A DNA stretch of 64,000 nt from Brucella tritici (lineage in GTDB: Bacteria; Pseudomonadota; Alphaproteobacteria; Rhizobiales; Rhizobiaceae). Below, piece after piece: positions 54,926-63,956 of the stretch (its first letter is position 1; the number at the start of each line of letters is the position of its first letter). The position numbers and the translations under genes were made by a program. The notes beneath the pieces were generated by a model that worked only from the letters and a program-made list of their open reading frames with translations, ran no database searches and was not told the origin of the DNA. Where the stretch lies: NCBI RefSeq assembly GCF_902825325.1, contig NZ_CADEAR010000009.1, positions 153,922 through 217,921 of the forward strand, read 5' to 3'.

Positions 54926-56059
54926 TTAGTTACCGACCTGGCGCTCATAAGCTTCCAGAATCGCGGTGTTATAAGGTGCGATCGGGAATGGCTTACCGTA
55001 TTTCGCAAGGTCATCCGGCGAAATATCGGTGAAGAGCTTGTTCCAGGTTTCACCGTCAAGCTCTGCCTTGACGTGGTCGGCATCGATGCCCGGATACCAG
55101 TTGAAGCGCTTCACAATACCTTCGGCCTGTACTTTCGGGCTCGTCGCCAATGCGACGAATTTTTCTGCCAATTCCTTGTGCGCGCTCTTTTCCGGGATCA
55201 CATAATGCATTGGCTGACCGGGCATGCCGGGAGCAGGCAGGACAAGCTTCATTTCTGGCGGAAGCTGACCATTCGCTTTCCACGAATAGAACATGTCCAC
55301 CCAGACTGGTCCCATCGCGATTTCGCCGCGGCTCAACATGTCGAGTGTGCCAGCATTGCCGGGGGTGAGGGTGGCATTCTTCGTGAAGTCCTTGAGCGAG
55401 GCGAATGCCTTGTCCCAGTTCTTCGCTTCGCCCTCTTCGAATGGCCCCTTCATCAGCTTGTCTGCGTCGCCGCCATAAGCATAAATCCAGCCCATGACAA
55501 AGCTTACGCCCGAGGCACCGCCCTTGATGCCGTTATAGCCGAATTGCTTTGGGTTTTCCTTGGCCCATGCGACGAGTTCGTCATAGCTCTTCGGAGGGTT
55601 GGCAACGAGAGCAGGGTTGTAAGCAAGTGCGGTCTGGCTGTTGAACATCGGCATGACGTAACCGTCGACGTCGGTGCCGAGCGCCATTTTCGCGTTCTCG
55701 CGTGTCACCAACTTGCCACTGTCTATTTTGCCGCGATAATTTTCGAGAAACTTTGCCGTTACCATCGGTCCGACGAATTTCTCGTGGACGACAGCAACGT
55801 CGGTGTCCCATTTCTCCACGCCGGCCTTGGATTGGGCTTCAAAACGCTCGAGCACCTTTTGCGAGCCTGCATCGCCGGGACCTGTGCCAACAACACGAAC
55901 GGTCGTTCCGGGGTTCTCTTTCTCGAACAACGGTCCAAGATATTGATTGATATAATCGACCATGTTCTGGTCGCCTGCGGTGATGACGGTAAGCTCATCA
56001 GCAGCGGCGGGTGCAACGGTAAGGCCGATTACCATTGCCGCGTTCAGGATAGTTCTCAT
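54926..56059 (-). CDS. Family 1 periplasmic binding protein (2-AEP/polyamine/iron-like)
   Basis: A 377-residue extracellular binding protein. The signal peptide MRTILNAAMVIGLTVAPAAA precedes DELTVITAGDQNMVDYINQY. ATG 56059 follows AGGAG; the open frame continues 57 codons upstream through the operator and is rejected. The ligand is not recognisable. Related systems bind 2-aminoethylphosphonate, iron, spermidine or organophosphates; the phosphodiesterase in the same transcript favours a phosphorylated ligand. Confidence 0.88.
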   Translation of the reverse strand: MRTILNAAMVIGLTVAPAAADELTVITAGDQNMVDYINQYLGPLFEKENPGTTVRVVGTGPGDAGSQKVLERFEAQSKAGVEKWDTDVAVVHEKFVGPMVTAKFLENYRGKIDSGKLVTRENAKMALGTDVDGYVMPMFNSQTALAYNPALVANPPKSYDELVAWAKENPKQFGYNGIKGGASGVSFVMGWIYAYGGDADKLMKGPFEEGEAKNWDKAFASLKDFTKNATLTPGNAGTLDMLSRGEIAMGPVWVDMFYSWKANGQLPPEMKLVLPAPGMPGQPMHYVIPEKSAHKELAEKFVALATSPKVQAEGIVKRFNWYPGIDADHVKAELDGETWNKLFTDISPDDLAKYGKPFPIAPYNTAILEAYERQVGN

Positions 56060-56331
56060 GAAAAGGACTCCTGTCTGAACCGGGAACCCCGGTCTTATGA
56101 TTGAAAGAAGATGCAGCGCATCAGTGGTGTTTATCGGGAACAATGGCATCCGCGGGCAAAATTGCCCGTGAAAAGGAATTTGAACGGGGTTCCCCGTATT
56201 GGCGTCGGCAGAAATCAAGTTACTATGCACAGCTGTGCATCTGAAATTTGACGGCTGCCGTATTCCGCTCTCTGGCCTTCTTCAACTAAACGACGCATTA
56301 TCACGCTTGCGAAAACGCCACAGGCGCTTGG
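56060..56331. promoter_or_regulatory. Promoter region between ATPase and binding-protein genes
   Basis: 272 bp, too long for simple readthrough within an operon. It holds the perfect 16 bp palindrome at 56225-56240, suggesting a second regulated promoter for the binding protein and downstream genes. No gene is supported. Confidence 0.5.
56225..56240. promoter_or_regulatory. LacI-type operator, copy 1
   Basis: ATGCACAGCTGTGCAT is a perfect 16 bp palindrome 166 bp upstream of the binding-protein start. It shares TGCACAGCYGTGCA with the site at 57448-57461. Confidence 0.7.
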
Positions 56332-57405
56332 CTATTTGTCGAATAGAAACAGAGCATGCTCGGGTATGCGGATTTCTACATTGGATCCGGGTTGGTGGCT
56401 TTCCTGAGCGTCAACCATGATGTGTCGATCTCCAACGCGGATCATATGCCTCCAAAGGCCGCCGGGATAACTGGTCTGCTCGACCGTACCGTCGAGCGCT
56501 AGTTCGGGCGTCGGGGTGTTTCGATCGGTCCCTGGCGCACAGAGGTGGGCAGCTTCGCTGCGGAAACGTGCCGATGCCATACCGTCGGACAGATTTCGGC
56601 GTCCTGCCGAAATGGTACTGGCTTTGTTGTTCGCCCCTGCTGCGATCTCGATACGGTCAGCCTTGATCTGGATTGGTACTTCGATCAGATTTTCAGCGCC
56701 CATAAATGCTGCGACGAAATCCGAAGCCGGGTGGTTGTAGACCTCTTCAGGAGCGCCCGCCTGGGCGATTTCGCCCTCGTTGAGGATGACGATGCGGTCG
56801 GCCATGACCATGGCTTCTTCCCGATCGTGCGTTACATGAACTGCAGTGATGCCGAGGCGACGCTGCAAGGCGCTGATCTCATGGCGCACCGATAGCCTGA
56901 TGCGTGCGTCGAGATTGGAGAGCGGCTCATCAAGAAGCAGGATGTCAGGCTGAATGGCGAGGGCGCGCCCGAGGGCGACACGCTGGCGCTGTCCACCGGA
57001 AAGGGCGGCGGGTTTGCGCTCCAGTAAAGAGTTCAGCCCCAGCAGGCGAGCGACTTCTTCGACCTTCTGCTTGATCGTCTCCTTCGAAGCACCGCGAATA
57101 CGCAGGCCATAGCCCATATTCTGTGTGACAGTCATATGCGGCCAGAGCGCGTAAGACTGGAAGACAAGTGCCATGCCGCGCTTGTCCGGCGGCAGTCGGG
57201 TGACATCTCTGCCGTCTACCCGGATTGCGCCGCCTGATGGCATGTTGAAGCCCGCTATCGTGCGCAGCAATGTTGTTTTACCGCAACCGGAAGAGCCGAG
57301 AAGTGCGACGAACTCACCCTTCTTGACGGATAGGTTCACGCCTTTGAGAACTTCATTATTGCCATAGCGAACGCGCGTGTCCGCCACCTCCAAAAACGCT
57401 GGCAT
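56332..57405 (-). CDS. ABC transporter ATP-binding protein
   Basis: A 357-residue MalK/PotA-type ATPase: Walker A GSSGCGKTT at residues 37-45, VFQSYALWPHMTVTQN, signature [15 protein letters not shown], Walker [16 protein letters not shown], switch VTHDREEAMV and a C-terminal TOBE region. ATG 57405 follows GGGGAGGAG. It is the promoter-proximal gene of the module; a LacI-type operator lies 43 bp upstream of the start. ATPase first, binding protein second is the order seen in some 2-aminoethylphosphonate and iron importers. Confidence 0.9.
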   Translation of the reverse strand: MPAFLEVADTRVRYGNNEVLKGVNLSVKKGEFVALLGSSGCGKTTLLRTIAGFNMPSGGAIRVDGRDVTRLPPDKRGMALVFQSYALWPHMTVTQNMGYGLRIRGASKETIKQKVEEVARLLGLNSLLERKPAALSGGQRQRVALGRALAIQPDILLLDEPLSNLDARIRLSVRHEISALQRRLGITAVHVTHDREEAMVMADRIVILNEGEIAQAGAPEEVYNHPASDFVAAFMGAENLIEVPIQIKADRIEIAAGANNKASTISAGRRNLSDGMASARFRSEAAHLCAPGTDRNTPTPELALDGTVEQTSYPGGLWRHMIRVGDRHIMVDAQESHQPGSNVEIRIPEHALFLFDK

Positions 57406-57447
57406 AGGCGTCTCCTCCCCAGGATCGCCGGCTGATTTTATTTTTTC

Positions 57448-57461
57448 TGCACAGCCGTGCA
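57448..57461. promoter_or_regulatory. LacI-type operator, copy 2
   Basis: TGCACAGCCGTGCA differs from the core of the 56225 palindrome by one base. Position 43 bp before the ATPase start fits repression. Confidence 0.65.
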
Positions 57462-57604
57462 AATCGGATTGAAGCATCTTTAAACAACCTCGACAAGCCG
57501 CAAATTGAAATTGCGCGGGAAAAACTGTCTTGAGTTCCATTATGGAGCGTCATTTGAAGGCTGTTTAACGAGATTTCATAACAGCTGTATGACGTAAAGG
57601 CGAA

Positions 57605-57636
57605 GACGTGGACAGCTTTGCAAAGCTATCCACGTC
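57605..57636 (-). terminator. Hairpin after sitD
   Basis: GACGTGGACAGCTTT (57605-57619) pairs with AAAGCTATCCACGTC (57622-57636) with one wobble, 54 bp after the sitD stop. It separates the manganese operon from the next module; no strong T run follows. Confidence 0.6.
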
Positions 57637-57689
57637 GCACGCAAGCGGGCCTGACGGAGAGTGTACAGGAACCGGCTTGTTATCAGCCG

Positions 57690-58541
57690 TCAGCAAAACT
57701 CTTCTGCACGCTCTTCGAATTTGGCATTTCGCCGGGAAGAGTAGATGAACGCGGCGAAGAACATAACAGTCATCAGCAGAACGATTGTTGGAGCGGGTGC
57801 GCTGTCGATAAAAAAAGACAGATAGACACCGAAGAAGGATGCGCTGACTGCAATTGTCACGGCGAGCAGCATCATGGTGCTGAACTTGCGTGTGAGCAGA
57901 AACGCAATTGCACCTGGCGCAATCAACATGGCGATGGCCAGAATGATACCTACGGCTTTCAGAACGCCGACAATCGTCAGCGAAATCAGGCAAAGCAAAC
58001 CGTAATGCAGAAGGCGGACCGGTAAACCGACCGCTCTGGCTTGTGCCGGATCGAAAGCGTGCAGCAGGAAGTCTCGCCATTTGACGACAAGAATGCCGGC
58101 GGTCAGTGCGGCGATAATGGCCGTTTCGATCAGGTCGCCGGATGTTATTCCGAGCATGTCCCCGAACAGGATATGATCGAGATGCACTGTCGAGCGGATC
58201 GCAACATAAAGAACCAGACCGAGGCCGAACATACCGGAGAATACGATGCCCATCACCGTATCCTGCTTAATACGGCTGTTTTCAGTGAGGTAGCCGGTTG
58301 CAAGGGCGCAGGCCATGCCCGCTACGAAGGCTCCGATCCCGAAAGGTATTCCAATGATATAGGCGACAACCACACCTGGAAGAACCGCGTGGCTGATCGC
58401 GTCACCCATCAATGACCAGCCCTTGAGGACCAGAAAGCACGACAGCAATGCTGTTGGTATCGCGATGAGCACGGAAATAGCCAGTGCATAGCGCATGAAC
58501 TCGAACTGAAACGGCGAGGCCAGCATATCTAGAATGGTCAT
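57690..58541 (-). CDS. sitD: Manganese/iron ABC transporter permease
   Basis: A 283-residue ABC-3 family permease with eight or so helices; typical blocks are LKGWSLMGDAISHAVLPGVV and the FDPAQARAVGLPVRLLHYGL cytoplasmic loop. ATG 58541 overlaps the sitC stop by four bases; an open frame upstream inside sitC is rejected. It is homologous to SitC, and the two form the channel. Confidence 0.92.
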   Translation of the reverse strand: MTILDMLASPFQFEFMRYALAISVLIAIPTALLSCFLVLKGWSLMGDAISHAVLPGVVVAYIIGIPFGIGAFVAGMACALATGYLTENSRIKQDTVMGIVFSGMFGLGLVLYVAIRSTVHLDHILFGDMLGITSGDLIETAIIAALTAGILVVKWRDFLLHAFDPAQARAVGLPVRLLHYGLLCLISLTIVGVLKAVGIILAIAMLIAPGAIAFLLTRKFSTMMLLAVTIAVSASFFGVYLSFFIDSAPAPTIVLLMTVMFFAAFIYSSRRNAKFEERAEEFC

Positions 58542-59398
58542 TGCTGGAACTCCCTGAGAGCAATTACAGCTTTGCGGCGTGCAGCCAGCAGTCCGTGTTT
58601 TGGAGCAAGCAAAAATACACTGAGGAAAACCAGCGTCTGGAGAACCACGATGATGCCTCCCGTCGCGCCATCCAGAAAATAGCTCACATAGGCACCTGTG
58701 AAGCTTGTGATGGCGCCGATAGCGACAGCAATCCATAGCAGTCGCGAAAATCGGTCGGTCAGCAGATACGCGGTTGCGCCGGGCGTCACTACCATGCAGA
58801 TGACGAGAAAGGCGCCTACCGTCTGCATGGCGGCGACAGTCGATGCCGACAGCAATGTGAAGAACATGATCTTCAACAGATTGGGCTTGAGACCAATCGA
58901 ACGTGCATGGTTTTCATCGAAGAACACCACCATCAGGTCTTTCCACTTCAAAAGAAGAAGCGACAGAGAAACGAAGCCGATGATTGCCAACTGCAGCGTG
59001 TCTTCTGGCGTGATGGCGAGGATATTACCAAGAACGATGGTTTGAATGCTGACAGCCGTTGGCTTCAGCGAGATCATGAAGAGGCCAAGCCCGAAGAACG
59101 ACGAAAAGATCAGGCCGATGATCGCATCTTCCTTCAGCTTTGTCCGCTGGTTGAGAAAAAGCATTGCCGCTGCAGCGAGGCCACCTGAAAAGAAGGCTCC
59201 AATGGAGAAGGGCAGTCCGAGCATATAGGCGCCAGCGACGCCGGGAACGATGGAATGTGAAAGGGCGTCGCCGATGAGCGACCAACCTTTCAGCATGAGA
59301 TAAGCTGAAAGAAAGGCGCAGACACCGCCAACCAATGCCGAAACCCACATCGCATTCAGCATGTAGCTATAACTGAATGGCTCAAGCAATAGGGTCAT
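58538..59398 (-). CDS. sitC: Manganese/iron ABC transporter permease
   Basis: A 286-residue ABC-3 permease: [21 protein letters not shown] and [20 protein letters not shown] mirror the same blocks in SitD, showing the shared origin. Overlaps both neighbours by four bases. Confidence 0.92.
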   Translation of the reverse strand: MTLLLEPFSYSYMLNAMWVSALVGGVCAFLSAYLMLKGWSLIGDALSHSIVPGVAGAYMLGLPFSIGAFFSGGLAAAAMLFLNQRTKLKEDAIIGLIFSSFFGLGLFMISLKPTAVSIQTIVLGNILAITPEDTLQLAIIGFVSLSLLLLKWKDLMVVFFDENHARSIGLKPNLLKIMFFTLLSASTVAAMQTVGAFLVICMVVTPGATAYLLTDRFSRLLWIAVAIGAITSFTGAYVSYFLDGATGGIIVVLQTLVFLSVFLLAPKHGLLAARRKAVIALREFQQ

Positions 59399-60300
59399 TG
59401 TTCCTGGCTCCGTTTACTGGTGGCGGAGTCCTCACCTTCATAAACAACGAACGGGCGTTCATCGTCTGTGATAACACTGACTGCAGCCCGACCTGAACGA
59501 TCGGTCTCGCCGAGTACGAGATGGCGCAACACCCCGCCGAAAGCCTTTTCGAGATTTGCCTGTGTGAACACTTCAGCGGTCAGTCCGTAGTCAAGAACCG
59601 TTCGTTTCAACAATACCGTTCGGTCGCAGAATTCAGGAACACTGCCGAGATTGTGCGTCGAAACCAGCATCACGCGCCCCTCATCTCGCAAACTGCGAAG
59701 AAGCGTGATGATCGCTTCTTCGGTCTTTACATCCACACCAGTGAAGGGTTCGTCCAGAAGAATGACGCGCCCATCTTGTGCGAGTGCTCGTGCGAGAAAC
59801 ACCCGTTTCTTTTGTCCACCCGAAAGTTCCCCGATCTGCCGATGGCGAAACTCAAGCATATTCACGCGAGTAAGCGCTTGCTCTACTGCTTCCTTGTCAG
59901 AGCGGCGCGGGATGCGCATCATGCCCATATGGCCATAGCGGCCCATCATGACGACATCTTCGACGAGAACCGGAAAGTTCCAGTCAACGTCCTCACTTTG
60001 TGGGACATAAGCCACAAAGTTCTTCTTGAGCGCAGTTCCAACCGGCATTCCGAGAATGGATATCTCGCCTTTGGCGAGCCTCACAAACCCCATGATCGCC
60101 TTGAAGAGGGTCGACTTGCCGGACCCATTGATGCCGACGAGCGCTGTAATCGTTCCGGTTGGGATTGCGAAACTTGCATTGTGCAGAGCCGTATGACCGT
60201 TGCGGTATGTGACGGTCGCCTCCCTCACATGGATACCATCGGTCGCGCTCTTATTCGGCGCGACGGAGGTATTTGCGTGAAGGTCCACGTGAGCATTCAT
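59395..60300 (-). CDS. sitB: Manganese/iron ABC transporter ATP-binding protein
   Basis: A 301-residue ATPase: Walker [30 protein letters not shown] (the PQSEDVDW block is a hallmark of metal-type ATPases), signature [15 protein letters not shown], Walker [12 protein letters not shown] and switch [13 protein letters not shown]-terminal extension of about 45 residues is poorly conserved. Overlaps sitA by four bases. Confidence 0.93.
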   Translation of the reverse strand: MNAHVDLHANTSVAPNKSATDGIHVREATVTYRNGHTALHNASFAIPTGTITALVGINGSGKSTLFKAIMGFVRLAKGEISILGMPVGTALKKNFVAYVPQSEDVDWNFPVLVEDVVMMGRYGHMGMMRIPRRSDKEAVEQALTRVNMLEFRHRQIGELSGGQKKRVFLARALAQDGRVILLDEPFTGVDVKTEEAIITLLRSLRDEGRVMLVSTHNLGSVPEFCDRTVLLKRTVLDYGLTAEVFTQANLEKAFGGVLRHLVLGETDRSGRAAVSVITDDERPFVVYEGEDSATSKRSQEQ

Positions 60301-61199
60301 TGTTTGAGGCCTTCAGCAATCGTACCCGAAGTGACCTTCAAGAGGTCGATATAAGTTGGTACGGGGCCATCAGGTTCTGAAAGGGAATCGACATAAAGAA
60401 CGCCGGCATATTTTGCGCCGGTTTCGCGGGCCACCTGCTCGGCTGGAGCAGGGGAGACGGTGCTCTCCGAGAAGACAGCCGTAATGCCATTTTCACGTAC
60501 CGCATCGATCACCTTTCGCACCTGTTGAGGAGTACCTTGCTGGTCGGCATTGATTGGCCAGAGATAAAGCTCCTTCAGACCGAAATCCCGCGCGAGATAG
60601 GAAAATGCACCTTCACTGGAAACAAGCCAGCGCTTGTCTTCTGGAATAGCCATCAGTTCAACTCGGATGGGATCGATTGTGGCCCTAATCTTCGCCTTGT
60701 AAGTCTCGGCATTGGCCTTGTAGATATCAGCGTTATGGGGATCGTTTTTAACGAATGCATCTCGTATATTATCGACATAGATTAGAGCCGCATTGGGCGA
60801 CATCCATGCGTGCGGGTTTGGCTTGCCGCTATAAGGCCCTTCGCTAATATCGATCGGCTCAACACCGTCAGAGACAACTACACTCGGAATGTCTTTGAGA
60901 CGTGAGAAGAATTTTTCGAACCATAGTTCCAGCCCAAGACCGTTCCAGAGAACCAGTTTGGCATCCTGCGCTTTGATCAGGTCGCCGGGGGTTGGCTGAT
61001 AGTTATGAATCTCTGCACCCGGCTTCGTGATCGACTCAACCGTTGCGGCGTCGCCAGCAACGTTCTGGGCAATATCAGCGATAACGGTAAATGTAGTCAC
61101 AGCTTTGAATTTCTCCGCAAAAGCAGCATTGGCGCTCGTCCAGAGAAACGCTCCACTTATGAGGCTGAGAGCCGTTGTTCGCAATATACGTTGCAGCAT
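60297..61199 (-). CDS. sitA: Manganese/iron-binding periplasmic protein
   Basis: A 300-residue cluster 9 (ZnuA/PsaA-type) binding protein. A signal peptide ends around residue 28. The four metal ligands are His65 (GAEIHNYQP), His130 ([10 protein letters not shown]), Glu196 ([10 protein letters not shown]) and Asp271 (VDSLSEPDG), the His2-Glu-Asp set of Mn/Fe proteins. The His-rich loop of zinc-specific ZnuA is missing. First gene of sitABCD, preceded by a Mur-type dyad. Confidence 0.94.
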   Translation of the reverse strand: MLQRILRTTALSLISGAFLWTSANAAFAEKFKAVTTFTVIADIAQNVAGDAATVESITKPGAEIHNYQPTPGDLIKAQDAKLVLWNGLGLELWFEKFFSRLKDIPSVVVSDGVEPIDISEGPYSGKPNPHAWMSPNAALIYVDNIRDAFVKNDPHNADIYKANAETYKAKIRATIDPIRVELMAIPEDKRWLVSSEGAFSYLARDFGLKELYLWPINADQQGTPQQVRKVIDAVRENGITAVFSESTVSPAPAEQVARETGAKYAGVLYVDSLSEPDGPVPTYIDLLKVTSGTIAEGLKQ

Positions 61200-61541
61200 A
61201 GTTTAATCCTTATTGCTAATCAGTTGCAGTTGCATAACTGATCGCTGTTCTGCAAGCAAGTGCTATTGCAAAGCATTTGCATTAAATGGTCGACATTCAA
61301 TATGTAGAATTCCGATTGCAAATCATAAATACACGTATAGATTGTATAAAAGTGCAGCCTTCGAACTTGGGTGCAGTGTATTTCTAGATAAGCAAAAAGC
61401 GATGGAACAATTGCAAAAAGTTTATGGGAGTTGCGGGTTTTTAGTTTTCGTTTTCGGGTGGCTCGACTGAAGTGATGATGGGCTTAATGATTGATTGCCG
61501 TTGATTGTTTCAGCAAAACAGGAATTTTAGGGGAGGGCTTT
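61200..61541. promoter_or_regulatory. sitA/AraC divergent intergenic region
   Basis: 342 bp, AT-rich, between sitA (minus) and the AraC-type gene (plus). It contains the TGCAAA-GCA-TTTGCA dyad. Nothing else recognisable was found. Confidence 0.5.
61267..61281. promoter_or_regulatory. Mur (Mn-responsive Fur-type) box
   Basis: TGCAAAGCATTTGCA has perfect TGCAAA/TTTGCA arms around three bases, 68 bp upstream of sitA. It matches the manganese-responsive sequences bound by Mur in rhizobial sit promoters, so sitABCD should be repressed by Mn2+. Confidence 0.75.
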
Positions 61542-62351
61542 ATGAGTGCACAGAGGAGTGTGACGAGGTGCGGTTTGACATGCACTACCACCCCGGTCGG
61601 ACTAGCGACATATCGCAGAAATGAGATGACGATCATTATCCTTCGAGAATATGCGCGCAACCTAAGATGGTTCTCCTCTGTGCCGACGGATGATACGTCT
61701 AGCTGTTCAGCTGGAACCGTTTTCATCATTCCGGCTTCGACGGATTTATCAATCAACTGGTCCGAGCCGGTGGAAATAATAATCGGGCAACTTGATGGGT
61801 GGGTTCTGCAGGACTTTCTTCTGGAAAATTCATTTTTCGGAAGAGTTGATGACAATGGGAGCGTTTTAAGATCGTTATGCAAAGAGTGCCTACCAATATC
61901 CCATATGATCTGGGATGAAATTTGCCAGCGCGACGGACACGACAAATCCTATCTGAATGCTCTCAGCTTGGTTCTGATGCACACGATAGCGCGCGGCGTG
62001 CGGAACGATCGCATTTTAATCGATAGTAAAGCCGGGTTAAGCAAGCTGGCGCGCCAACAGATCGAAATTTATCTCAACCAGAATCTTCGTAAATCTCTTT
62101 CGGTTCCTGATATGGCTGCATTCTTAGGAATTTCAGCGGGGCATTTTTCAACGTGTTTTCGAGTCAGTTTTGGGCAGACGCCTCATCAGTATCTGCTGGG
62201 ACTGAGGCTCGATGAGGCTGAGCGGTGCCTTAAAGAGACATCAATGCCAATAAGCGAGATTGCGCGTCATTTGAATTTTTCCAGCCAAAGTCACTTAACG
62301 ATAGCCTTACGGAAGCATCGTCAGCTGACGCCCGGTGAACTGAGGAGGTAA
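61542..62351 (+). CDS. AraC-family transcriptional regulator
   Basis: A 269-residue regulator with a poorly recognisable N-terminal domain and a C-terminal AraC DNA-binding domain (SLSVPDMAAFLGISAGHFST and MPISEIARHLNFSSQSHLTIA). ATG 61542 follows GGGGAGGGC. Divergent from sitA across 342 bp. Base composition is more AT-rich than neighbours. Target and effector unknown. Confidence 0.85.
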   Translation: MSAQRSVTRCGLTCTTTPVGLATYRRNEMTIIILREYARNLRWFSSVPTDDTSSCSAGTVFIIPASTDLSINWSEPVEIIIGQLDGWVLQDFLLENSFFGRVDDNGSVLRSLCKECLPISHMIWDEICQRDGHDKSYLNALSLVLMHTIARGVRNDRILIDSKAGLSKLARQQIEIYLNQNLRKSLSVPDMAAFLGISAGHFSTCFRVSFGQTPHQYLLGLRLDEAERCLKETSMPISEIARHLNFSSQSHLTIALRKHRQLTPGELRR

Positions 62352-62460
62352 AATTTAAAAGGATAAATCATTTCAACCGTTGGAACTTGCATCAATTTTG
62401 TAGTAAATCATTATATACTCAATTAGTTTTGGCATAGTTATGATTTTTATCAAATAATAT

Positions 62461-62745
62461 TTACTCAATATAATTATTACTTGACTTTCGTTTGAGCCAT
62501 TTGCGCCAAATGTGAACTTCACTTCTGCGACGCCAACGGCGAACGCGGTGAGAGTCGTGTGAAAGGACGATGAGTCCGAGTGGGAGCATCCAGAAACCGA
62601 GAATCGGAAGAAAACCAAGCGAACCGCCGATAACCAGTGAACCGCCAAGCATGCGACGCATCGCGACCGTTTGCGGGATAGGGATTCGCCTACCGAGAAT
62701 CAGGATAGCTTTTTTTCGAGGTGTTTCGGCGTATTGATCACTCAC
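62461..62745 (-). CDS. Small membrane protein
   Basis: A 94-residue protein with a hydrophobic hairpin at residues 33-61 (LGGSLVIGGSLGFLPILGFW and PLGLIVLSHD) and a very basic segment after it (RRWRRR, RKWLKRK). It looks like the short PGPGW-type membrane proteins of alphaproteobacteria. Not recognised more closely; function unknown. It stands alone between the AraC gene and tRNA-Asn. Confidence 0.65.
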   Translation of the reverse strand: MSDQYAETPRKKAILILGRRIPIPQTVAMRRMLGGSLVIGGSLGFLPILGFWMLPLGLIVLSHDSHRVRRWRRRSEVHIWRKWLKRKSSNNYIE

Positions 62746-62913
62746 AGGCGCATCTCTTAGACTGGTATGTTACAATTCACAGGAGAAAAACATCCCAGAG
62801 AATATAGGGTTTCGAGGACATAATGCAAAAAGATGAAAAAAAATGGATTTAGCCCTTTGCAAACACGAAATCCTTTTGCTATACGCCACCTCGCTGACGC
62901 AGCGAGCACCTGT

Positions 62914-62988
62914 TCCCCGGTAGCTCAGCGGTAGAGCAACCGGCTGTTAACCGGTTGGTCGCTGGTTCGAATCCGGCCCGGGGAGCCA
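62914..62988 (+). tRNA. tRNA-Asn (GTT)
   Basis: A 75-base cloverleaf including encoded CCA (62986-62988). Acceptor arms TCCCCGG/CCGGGGA, D-arm GCTCAGCGGTAGAGC, anticodon arm ACCGG-CTGTTAA-CCGGT with GTT at the wobble triplet, and T-arm with GGTTCGAATCC. Phage tail sequence follows about 250 bp downstream, so the 3' end may have been an integration site. Confidence 0.96.
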
Positions 62989-63158
62989 CTGCTTTCGCAA
63001 TGAAAACAGTAGCTTAAGAATACTCAACACTCCCAAGATTTCGAATTTATAGGCTCCGGGCGACGTCTGGGGCAACGGACGCGCATTTTCGTGATAGTCG
63101 CTAATTGGCTGATTGCCGTATCAAATCGAGTTTCTGCAAAGCCTCATCGAGCTTAGTC

Positions 63159-63956
63159 ATGCCTGCGGTAATGACTGCTGAGGCTGATTCTGTTTCAGGT
63201 GAAGCAATAAAGGCGTCCCCATACAGCAACAAGCGTATCGGGAAAGGCGTGGCTTATGCCATCGTCACGGCCCAGATCGATGAGGAACTGTTCACCGGCT
63301 TCCCGCAGTTCAAATTCGAGATACAGGGCCGCAAGCTCTACGATATTTCGAAGGACAGCACGGCAGGCGGTTCCGGTCCTCAGCGTTGGAGCACACCGTC
63401 AACATGGGGCGGCGACGGCGACGATCTGCTTGCGGTACAGGTCTATAACCTGCTTCGCGGGATCATAGAGCAAGGAACGTGGCTGTACGGCCTACAGACG
63501 GTCACTGGCGCGCGTTTGCCTGCTGCTGACTGGATTGCGCAAGTCAACAAGTGCCGATTGCAGGTGCAAGGCCCTGACGGGCTAGAACCTCAGTTCGTCA
63601 CCGGAGGTGAAATCACCGTCGATACGCCGATTGGCGATGCGACCGATAAGCTCCTCACTGGCGGCAATGCGCGTCTGATCGAAAGCGCGGGCGTCTACAA
63701 AATCCGTGTCGGGGAACCAGATCCGCCAGTGGCGTTCTTCACCGATGACGAGATTATCTCGACCGAAGAACAGACGTTTACGCCGTTCTTTGGGCTGTCA
63801 GAGACCGTCAACGGGATCACGGCGACCTATCCAGAGCCGAATGAAGGCTGGAATACCAAGGCAGCGCCGCCGCTCTATAACGCCACGTTTGAGGTTGAGG
63901 ACGGCAATAGACGCCTGCTGACCGTGAGCGCAACGAATAGCCCACGTCTTTCGTGA
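63159..63956 (+). pseudogene. Phage tail protein fragment (GTA/tail-tip J-like)
   Basis: A 265-codon frame from ATG 63159. From about 63240 (IGKGVAYAIVTAQIDEELF) it matches the central part of large phage tail-tip proteins, with GSGPQRWSTPSTWGGDGDDL and FTPFFGLSETVNGI as hallmarks. Intact proteins exceed a thousand residues; here the N-terminal part is missing or replaced by unrelated sequence and the frame stops at 63956 within the normal domain. The stop lies close to a switch to another open frame, which suggests decay. Probably a prophage remnant beside tRNA-Asn; what lies right of the window is not visible. Confidence 0.65.

Noticed and set aside
54917..56104. 395-codon plus-strand open frame opposite the binding-protein gene
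   Set aside because: Antisense shadow of a clear binding protein with signal peptide; the translation shows no domain and no ribosome site.
61213..61470. 85-codon plus-strand frame upstream of the AraC gene
   Set aside because: AT-rich intergenic DNA that contains the Mur box; no ribosome site or recognisable sequence.
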